NCBI GenBank assembly: GCA_016292705.1
Contig: JAEDHZ010000043.1
Coordinates: 1-9,673 of the forward strand
Length of the DNA: 9,673 bases
Origin: Clostridiaceae bacterium
GTDB lineage: Bacteria > Bacillota > Clostridia > Oscillospirales > Acutalibacteraceae
Direction: 5' to 3'
The notes below the pieces were generated by a model. It was given only the letters and a program-made list of their open reading frames with translations, searched no databases and was not told the origin of the DNA. Position 1 is the first letter of the stretch, and every line of letters begins with the position of its first letter. This document shows, piece by piece, positions 1-4,871 of this stretch. Made by a program: the position numbers and the translations under genes.

Positions 1-131
1 CACCGCAACGCAAAATATGTAATTTTGTGGCGTATATTGTTTGTGCCGAGAGTAGGAACAACAGTACTGTTTGCGTATATTTAGATATAAATTAGCTCTT
101 TCCGAAGTGTCCATAATAATGTGCTTAATAG

Positions 132-332
132 TTAATTGCTGTTGTCAATTATTTCCCATGTTCCACCCTTACTACTACCATAAAGTGGTGCGGGGTTTTC
201 TTTTGAATACAAATAGTCTTCACCGCTGTCATCTATTACACGATACATACCGTCTTCTTCAGCAGCCTCATACACTTTTCCGTTCGTCAAGCTATCAACT
301 CCAAAAGATTCACCGATATACTTTATCTTCAA
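132..332 (-). CDS. Small acidic conserved-looking protein, function unknown (TTG start)
   Basis: This 66-aa protein has no signal peptide, membrane segment or cysteine and is probably cytoplasmic. It appears to be all-beta: KIKYIGE, KVYEAAEEDGMYRVIDDSGEDYLYS and a WEIID end suggest a small SH3-like barrel. The combination IDDSGEDYLYS, an NPAP turn and GSSKGGTWE is one I associate with short hypothetical proteins scattered in Firmicutes, but I cannot name a family or function. The TTG start is supported by an AAAGGA site 9 nt upstream. The gene has its own strong promoter (431-459) with a palindrome at the transcript start, so it seems to be individually regulated. No clear terminator is visible between its stop and the window edge. 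Confidence 0.75.
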   Translation of the reverse strand: MKIKYIGESFGVDSLTNGKVYEAAEEDGMYRVIDDSGEDYLYSKENPAPLYGSSKGGTWEIIDNSN

Positions 333-341
333 AGTTTTACA

Positions 342-347
342 TCCTTT
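342..347 (-). promoter_or_regulatory. Ribosome binding site that fixes the TTG start at 332
   Basis: AAAGGA on the minus strand lies 9 nt before TTG at 332-330. No in-frame ATG or GTG with a suitable site exists in this reading frame, so this element decides the start of the small protein. Confidence 0.75.
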
Positions 348-398
348 CTGTATTTGAGTTTTGCTTCATTCTGACGCCCGTCTTTTTCGTACCAAAGC

Positions 399-420
399 AC
401 AACAAAAATATTTTTGTTGT
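399..420. promoter_or_regulatory. Perfect 22-bp palindrome at the transcript start, candidate operator
   Basis: The 11-bp arm ACAACAAAAAT is followed directly by its exact complement ATTTTTGTTGT. The site begins 10 bp past the -10 element, so it covers roughly +4 to +25 of the expected transcript, a classical repressor-operator place. As RNA it would fold only into a weak AT-rich hairpin, and no T-tract follows the arm on the minus strand, so it is not a convincing attenuator. Its binder is unknown. Confidence 0.55.
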
Positions 421-430
421 CTGCGCTCTA

Positions 431-459
431 ATTATAGTTCATTTTGCGAACAGAGTCAA
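431..459 (-). promoter_or_regulatory. Near-consensus sigma-70 promoter of the small-protein gene
   Basis: On the minus strand TTGACT (459-454), a 17-bp spacer and a perfect TATAAT (436-431) form the best promoter match in the window. Transcription should begin near 424, leaving a leader of about 90 nt before the TTG start at 332. The leader carries a perfect palindrome right after the start point. The promoter sits about 90 nt beyond the terminator at 551-591. Confidence 0.8.
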
Positions 460-550
460 CGGTTCCATCAACACATTTGCGTCTTACTTCTTTTCCCATT
501 GGGCATAAGTCAGTCGTTCAGGACATATTAGGTTTTAACTATCTTTACAC

Positions 551-591
551 AAAAAAATTCGGCTACCCATTTGATTTCCAAACGGGTAGCC
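551..591 (-). terminator. Intrinsic terminator after the SDR/epimerase gene
   Basis: On the minus strand GGCTACCCGTTTG (591-579) pairs with CAAATGGGTAGCC (573-561) around a 5-nt loop, giving a 13-bp stem with one G.U wobble. GAA and seven Ts (557-551) follow. On the plus strand the wobble becomes an A.C mismatch and no T-tract follows, so the terminator serves the minus-strand gene ending at 615. Confidence 0.93.
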
Positions 592-614
592 TTATGTAAA
601 TTCACTGGAACTAA

Positions 615-2117
615 TTATTCTTTGTAACCGTAGTAAATATCATCGGTGTAGACATTGTTTTCATCCTTGCTGTGGTGAGCGTACCAGACCTGAGCAAAGA
701 ACGGGTTAACCTTTGCAATTTCATCATACTTCCAGGGCATCGGAAGGCAATCAGGACACCAATGTCCGCCCCTCAGAACAAGGTTCGGAGACATTTCAAA
801 TTCACTTCCGCAAGCACACTTCCACTTAATCGGGGTGTACATATCCTTGGGAGCTTTCTTTGCAAGGCATTCACCGCCTCTGAACTCAGCAGCTTTCTTG
901 AGGTCGGCAAGAGTCAGCTTTTCAAACGGCTTGCTCTCGTCATAACCGTGATCAAGAATATTTTCAGGATTCTCTTTATCCGGGATAACAACCTCAAATT
1001 CATCCCATGTTTTGGGAATTGCAGCGTACTCTTCCTTTGAGCCATAGAAAGCAGTAATTCTGTCCTTCATACCGTTCTTAATCCATGTCTGAGTACCGTA
1101 GAGAGGTGCGTTAGCTATGGGCTCCATCATGAACTTTTTAACGATAGACATAGGTGCAAGACCGGACATTTTGAAATAGAACGGAGCCTTCTTTGCGAGT
1201 GACTTGAAATACTCCTTAACGGGAATATTGGCTCTAAAGTGGAGATAATTCTCAAGATCGTCAGCATCGGTATACCATTGACCGTGGAAGTTGCGGGTGA
1301 TGAACCAGTTCGGGCTGAAAATCTTCTTCGGGATATCTGCACCCTTCATGCCAATTGCATTGAGGAGAAGAACCTCAAACTCATAATTGGTAAGTCTGTA
1401 GTCATGACCGGAGCTGATGTTATAGAATCGACGCCAGAATTCTTCCGGAAGTCTGTCGTTGCAGACTTTTGCACAAAGGCGTCCGCTGTCCTCAACAGTT
1501 GCCCACTCAAGCATTCCGTTGATGGGAACATGATACATAATGGGATCCATGTTTTTGAGAATATCAGCATAAAGAATGCCTGTCTGACGAAGTGATACCC
1601 AATACCTGAGCCCTGAATCGGCAAGAATTGCTTCTGCCTTCGTCTTACTGATAGCGTAATGGTCATAAACACTGATTTGAATCGGGTCACCGGTTCTTCC
1701 CCAGTGAACGGGGGCATTTCTGTCTCCGGTCTGGGCAACGGTTCCGATATAAACAACCTTGATTGCATCGGGATCCGGCTGAGCCTTAACAGCGTTGACA
1801 ATGTTTTCCATTGCGGTTACATTTGTAAAAATCGTTTTCTTCGGGAAATAGTCCGCAGCCGGAGAAACAAGTCCACCAACATGGAGAACATAATCAGAGC
1901 CCTTGATGCACTCAAGCACATCTTCATAAACAGTGAGGTCACCCCAGACGATCTTAACGCTCGGATCATTCATATAGGGAGCAAAGAGATTTCTGTTTTT
2001 CTTGCTGTCTCTGAGGAGGAGAACAATGTTATACATATTGCGTCTGATGTAGAGTTCCTCAAAGCCTGCATAGCCCATCGTGCCCGATGCGCCGGTAAGA
2101 AAAACTGTCTTTTTCAT
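615..2117 (-). CDS. Extended short-chain dehydrogenase/NAD-dependent epimerase with C-terminal zinc-ribbon-like domain
   Basis: From the ATG at 2117 the protein is 500 aa and cytoplasmic. It opens with the Rossmann dinucleotide signature TGASGTMG (residues 8-15). An acidic WGDLT strand (58-62) and the HVGG stretch (79-82) follow, then the catalytic YAISK pair Y154/K158 (YxxxK), as in extended SDRs (epimerases, dehydratases, 3-beta-hydroxysteroid-type dehydrogenases). The catalytic core ends near residue 310. A ~190-aa extension follows, whose last part contains LTLADLKKAAEFRGGECL and then KWKCACG with a later WCPDC, giving Cys at 417, 434, 436, 454 and 457. This resembles bacterial treble-clef/zinc-ribbon repeats and is unusual on an SDR. 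An alternative ATG at 2132 adds five residues. I prefer 2117 because the beta1 strand then begins at once, as is typical. Neither start has a clear Shine-Dalgarno. The substrate is unknown. Confidence 0.87.
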   Translation of the reverse strand: MKKTVFLTGASGTMGYAGFEELYIRRNMYNIVLLLRDSKKNRNLFAPYMNDPSVKIVWGDLTVYEDVLECIKGSDYVLHVGGLVSPAADYFPKKTIFTNVTAMENIVNAVKAQPDPDAIKVVYIGTVAQTGDRNAPVHWGRTGDPIQISVYDHYAISKTKAEAILADSGLRYWVSLRQTGILYADILKNMDPIMYHVPINGMLEWATVEDSGRLCAKVCNDRLPEEFWRRFYNISSGHDYRLTNYEFEVLLLNAIGMKGADIPKKIFSPNWFITRNFHGQWYTDADDLENYLHFRANIPVKEYFKSLAKKAPFYFKMSGLAPMSIVKKFMMEPIANAPLYGTQTWIKNGMKDRITAFYGSKEEYAAIPKTWDEFEVVIPDKENPENILDHGYDESKPFEKLTLADLKKAAEFRGGECLAKKAPKDMYTPIKWKCACGSEFEMSPNLVLRGGHWCPDCLPMPWKYDEIAKVNPFFAQVWYAHHSKDENNVYTDDIYYGYKE

Positions 2118-2142
2118 TAAACATACAACCATTCATAAAAAT

Positions 2143-2172
2143 TTTATACATGCCTTAGTAAGTATACAATAA
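2143..2172 (-). promoter_or_regulatory. Possible weak promoter of the SDR/epimerase gene
   Basis: On the minus strand a -10-like TATAAA (2148-2143) sits 18 bp after a poor -35 candidate TTATTG (2172-2167). The start of transcription would fall near 2136, leaving a leader of about 20 nt to the ATG at 2117. The match is weak. Its support comes from position and from the inverted repeat immediately upstream at 2174-2190. Read-through from the WYL gene is an alternative source of transcript. Confidence 0.4.
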
Positions 2173-2173
2173 A

Positions 2174-2190
2174 AACAAATAATATTTGTT
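2174..2190. promoter_or_regulatory. Inverted repeat upstream of the SDR/epimerase gene, possible operator
   Basis: AACAAAT and its exact complement ATTTGTT flank a 3-nt centre, giving a 17-bp perfect inverted repeat just upstream of the candidate -35 element. With a single GC pair per arm it is too weak for a terminator stem, so a protein-binding site is more likely. A separate 10-bp perfect palindrome, AACAGCTGTT, lies at 2213-2222. The neighbouring WYL regulator is the obvious candidate binder, by inference only. Confidence 0.35.
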
Positions 2191-2271
2191 AATATACCGT
2201 TAATTTTTTCTCAACAGCTGTTTAACAGCCTATAAACGAAAACTTAAAAAACACAAAATGATAAAGTATAG

Positions 2272-3285
2272 TCATTCATTGTCATACAAAGAAAGCACTT
2301 CTTTTGCCCTATCCCTGACCTGTTCACGAAGAGACAGCGGCTCAACAACTTCAAGCTTATTCCCGAATTGCAAAATCCATGAAACAAGACCTTCACTGAC
2401 AACCATCTTTATTCTCATCCTGAAGTGGTCATCATTTTCAGCGTTCTTTGTTATCAATACGCCCTTTCCGAAGCGATCAAGAATTTCTTCAAGAATTGAA
2501 TTGTCACAAATAAAATCAAGCTGTTTCAGACTTCCGCTGAACATATTGAAAAGCTTGCTGACATAATCAGCACTGTCAAAAAAAGACTTATACTGAGAAA
2601 CCTCACTAAAGCGTCTTGCATGTTCGTCAAGCATTTCAACCTTTTTGATTCTGTCAATTCGTGTGTGCATCAGGTTGTCATATTTGCTGTTGTTGGAAAC
2701 AAGGTAATAGTGATCATTTGACCAGATTAAAGCATACGGACTGACAGTAAAGCGGCGTTCTTTGATCTTCACGGTATGAGAATCATCAGAAATGACCCGC
2801 TTGCAATATACGAATTCAACCTTCCTGTTTGCCCTTATTGCCCGATTGAGAACATCGATGTTGTAGTATACCTCCTCGTTTGAGCACTTGAGGCGGTTTT
2901 CAATGTACACCTGCTTTGTCAGTTGCTTTGCTGTTCCTTCGCTGCACAGTGACACAATCTTTTTAATAAGTTCCTTTGTTTTCTTTTCCGTGATGAAGTT
3001 TGCTGCCTGAACGGCATCAATTAGCAAGCGCAGTTGCGGCTCTTCAAATTCACGCGAAGCAAGATAATATCCGTTTTCGGGAATTCTTACACGAAAAATC
3101 TCCATGCCGTAATCTCTGAGAGTTTGAACATCACTATAGATTGACTTCCGCTCACATTCAATTCCTTTATTCTTCAACATTGTCTCCAGTGTTTCGGCAC
3201 TGACAGGGTGGTCTTCATCGCTGTATTTTTCAAGATAGTCTTTAATATACAACAGTTTCAGTTTTGTTTGTCCTTTTTTTGCCAT
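2272..3285 (-). CDS. WYL-domain transcriptional regulator with N-terminal HTH
   Basis: This 337-aa cytoplasmic protein has the full layout of the WYL (YafY/DeoR-like) regulators. A winged helix-turn-helix occupies ~8-75, with ERKSIYSDVQTLRDYGM (45-61) as the probable recognition helix. The WYL domain spans ~144-218 and contains IWSNDHYYLVSNN (187-199) and the RIDRIKKVE strand (209-217). The C-terminal WCX-type extension (~255-332) contains GLVSWILQFG and VVEPLSLR. WYL domains are known to sense ligands, often nucleotides, nucleic acids or metabolites; the ligand here is unknown. A good Shine-Dalgarno AAGGGG (3298-3293) lies 7 nt before the ATG. It follows the MFS gene by 14 nt and is almost certainly co-transcribed with it, so it probably regulates this operon, either as repressor or activator. 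No terminator is seen after its stop. Confidence 0.92.
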   Translation of the reverse strand: MAKKGQTKLKLLYIKDYLEKYSDEDHPVSAETLETMLKNKGIECERKSIYSDVQTLRDYGMEIFRVRIPENGYYLASREFEEPQLRLLIDAVQAANFITEKKTKELIKKIVSLCSEGTAKQLTKQVYIENRLKCSNEEVYYNIDVLNRAIRANRKVEFVYCKRVISDDSHTVKIKERRFTVSPYALIWSNDHYYLVSNNSKYDNLMHTRIDRIKKVEMLDEHARRFSEVSQYKSFFDSADYVSKLFNMFSGSLKQLDFICDNSILEEILDRFGKGVLITKNAENDDHFRMRIKMVVSEGLVSWILQFGNKLEVVEPLSLREQVRDRAKEVLSLYDNE

Positions 3286-3299
3286 TCTTATTCCCCTTT

Positions 3300-4718
3300 T
3301 TAAGCTGTAGCATCCGATGTTTCATCGGATGTTGAAGTATCACTGTGAGCAGAGTTCAGAATTCCCTTTCTGATGAGAACAAAAAGAGGTATCAGAGCCA
3401 AAAGCGATATTATCGCCGAGAATGTGAACATAAGCTCAGTCGGCACTGTCTGAACAGTTCCGAATTCATCAAGATATGTTACAGCCGATCTCTCGATTGC
3501 AAGAGCACCGGTAACAGGACCCAGCACCATCGGAATCAAAACGCCGAAAATCATCCTGACACCCTGGAACTGCCCGGCCTTGTCCTGCGGAGTTAAATCA
3601 CGGATTGTTGCGTTCAGCAATATGCCCTGCATTGCATAACCGACAACAGTTGGAGCAGCGGCAATCAGGAACAAAGGAATGCTCTTTGAAAAGCCGAGAA
3701 GAAGCAGTCCGACAATCGAACAAAACATTGACACAAGCAACATTGATCCCCTGCTCTTTTTCTTGCTTGCAGAAAGCAAACCAACAATTCCGGAAATCAT
3801 TGTTATGACACAAACAATTGCGCTGACAATAATCGGTGCGGAAAATAGGTTGTCCCCCACTTTCGGCAAAACAACATACTGAACATAAATCAAAAGATAT
3901 GGAAAATATACCTGCGTAGCAACGGAAAAAATGCAGCTTGTAACGAGCACAAGGTACAATCCGGAGTTTTCTTTGATAACCGACGGCCGAAAACCATAAA
4001 AAAGATCGCTCCAGTAGTTTGAATCAGACTTTGATTGAATTTTGCGTTCAGGATCTTTGAGCGAGAACAAACCGACAACTCCACAGAACGAAACAAAAAG
4101 TCCGAGCACACCAAAAAACAGCATATATGAAATCTTTCCAGACTGAGCAAGAGAACCAAAAACGACAACAAGCCCCATTGCAACAATCGGCAAAGCAGCA
4201 AAAACCGTTTCAACAAGAGGTCTATTCTCCGGTGATGTTACATCGGTTACCCACGCATTGAACGCTGAATCATTGCTTGTTGAGCCCATGAATGTCATTA
4301 TGCAATCCATCATAATAACAGTCCAGACAGTTGCTGTGAGGATCTGTGTTTCACCGGAAAGATGAAACACAGAAGCGATGAGATCTCTTGAAATGAAACC
4401 GAATGAAGCTGTTATAAGTCCCCAGATTATATACCCGACCGATATAAAAACCTTTCGCTTGTTTAATCTGTCACTGAGTGTTCCCATGACAAAAGTTGTC
4501 ACAACGGCTGTAACAGCGCTGAGAGCAACCATCAGGCTGATCGCCGAAGTATACGGAATTGCCGAATCAACAGCAGCCTGAGTGGCACCATTTGAATAAA
4601 TGTTGTTATAGAGAAAGGTATTAAAATACATATTCTCAATGTTCCATGCAATCTGGCCCATCATTCCGAAAAGAATGAAGTTGAACCAAAGACGCAAAGG
4701 AAGCTTTTTGTCTTTCAT
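3300..4718 (-). CDS. Major facilitator superfamily (MFS) transporter, 12-TM
   Basis: This is a 472-aa integral membrane protein with about twelve hydrophobic segments and no cleavable signal, a normal length for MFS secondary transporters. The diagnostic loop-2/3 motif is GTLSDRLNKRK at residues 79-89 (form GxLSDRxxRR). Charged loop sequences DVTSPENR (159-166) and DLTPQDKAGQFQG (374-386) occur at equivalent places in the two halves. The long central loop lies at ~220-248, and the C-terminus is a short acidic, Ser/Thr-rich tail. The overall look recalls the sugar/SLC45-like part of the superfamily, but the substrate and direction cannot be read from sequence. It is the first gene after its own promoter and has a GGAGAG ribosome binding site. 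Only 14 nt separate it from the WYL regulator downstream, so that regulator probably controls it. A drug or metabolite exporter is the main alternative. Confidence 0.9.
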   Translation of the reverse strand: MKDKKLPLRLWFNFILFGMMGQIAWNIENMYFNTFLYNNIYSNGATQAAVDSAIPYTSAISLMVALSAVTAVVTTFVMGTLSDRLNKRKVFISVGYIIWGLITASFGFISRDLIASVFHLSGETQILTATVWTVIMMDCIMTFMGSTSNDSAFNAWVTDVTSPENRPLVETVFAALPIVAMGLVVVFGSLAQSGKISYMLFFGVLGLFVSFCGVVGLFSLKDPERKIQSKSDSNYWSDLFYGFRPSVIKENSGLYLVLVTSCIFSVATQVYFPYLLIYVQYVVLPKVGDNLFSAPIIVSAIVCVITMISGIVGLLSASKKKSRGSMLLVSMFCSIVGLLLLGFSKSIPLFLIAAAPTVVGYAMQGILLNATIRDLTPQDKAGQFQGVRMIFGVLIPMVLGPVTGALAIERSAVTYLDEFGTVQTVPTELMFTFSAIISLLALIPLFVLIRKGILNSAHSDTSTSDETSDATA

Positions 4719-4751
4719 TTTTATACTCTCCTTTTTCTTCGTATAAACAAC

Positions 4752-4780
4752 ATTATAATAGACCGGCAGTAAAAAAGCAA
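4752..4780 (-). promoter_or_regulatory. Sigma-70 promoter of the transporter-regulator operon
   Basis: On the minus strand a -35 element TTGCTT (4780-4775) is separated by exactly 17 bp from a perfect -10 TATAAT (4757-4752). The expected start of transcription near 4745 gives a leader of about 27 nt before the transporter ATG at 4718. That leader contains a good ribosome binding site, GGAGAG (4731-4726), 7 nt from the ATG. The promoter lies just past the terminator of the upstream gene, so this unit is transcribed independently. Confidence 0.85.
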
Positions 4781-4832
4781 ATGTTTTCTGAATTTTGGCA
4801 ACCTAAATAACCTCATAATCTTTCCGTAGCGC

Positions 4833-4862
4833 AAAAAAGCCGCCCCGCAAAAGCGGAGCGGC
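4833..4862 (-). terminator. Intrinsic terminator after the giant surface protein gene
   Basis: Read on the minus strand, a GCCGCTCCGC arm (4862-4853), a TTTT loop and a GCGGGGCGGC arm (4848-4839) form a 10-bp stem, followed at once by six Ts (4838-4833). The single non-Watson-Crick position is a U.G wobble in minus-strand RNA but a C.A mismatch in plus-strand RNA. This, plus the T-tract side, fixes the direction. It starts 9 nt after the stop codon at 4872. Confidence 0.93.
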
Positions 4863-4871
4863 AAGAAAAGC

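Larger units (their letters stand above)
329..499 (-). pseudogene. Possible amber-interrupted small reading frame overlapping the next gene
   Basis: One minus-strand frame reads from an ATG at 499 through 23 codons (beginning MGKEVRRKC), meets TAG at 430-428, then stays open for 32 more codons to TGA at 331-329. The second part contains VLWYEKDGRQNEAKLKYRKD, which looks like genuine beta-strand coding sequence. The final TGA overlaps the TTG start of the next gene in a TTGA arrangement typical of coupled genes. No Shine-Dalgarno is seen before the ATG. The strong promoter (431-459) and the palindrome (399-420) fall inside the frame. It may be a decayed small gene whose remains now serve as promoter and leader, or a coincidence. 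Confidence 0.3.

Noticed and set aside
8..32. Partial inverted repeat CAAAAT/ATTTTG near the left edge as a terminator of the small gene.
   Set aside because: The arms pair perfectly over only six AT-rich bases and no T-tract follows on the minus strand.
1..114. Minus-strand frame from ATG at 114 open to the left edge of the window.
   Set aside because: Only 38 codons are visible, there is no Shine-Dalgarno, and the Cys/Tyr/Asn-rich translation has no recognisable pattern. It could be the start of a gene but cannot be supported.
337..369. A ten-codon reading frame (MKQNSNTERM) in the leader of the small-protein gene as a regulatory leader peptide.
   Set aside because: It has no ribosome binding site and no run of a regulatory amino acid, and its end covers the Shine-Dalgarno of the real gene only by chance as far as can be seen.
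71..508. A 145-codon open frame on the plus strand at the left end.
   Set aside because: It runs antisense to the small-protein gene and its promoter. The translation is rich in Cys, His, Tyr and Phe without domain-like pattern, no Shine-Dalgarno precedes it, and it is best explained as a shadow frame.
1659..2120. Long plus-strand frame opposite the SDR/epimerase gene.
   Set aside because: It is antisense to a gene with clear Rossmann and YxxxK motifs. The product resembles nothing, so it is a shadow of the real frame.
2209..2235. GCTG/CAGC hairpin between the WYL and SDR genes as a possible terminator.
   Set aside because: The stem is only 4 bp with a 5-nt loop and no T-tract follows on the minus strand, so it is not a credible terminator.
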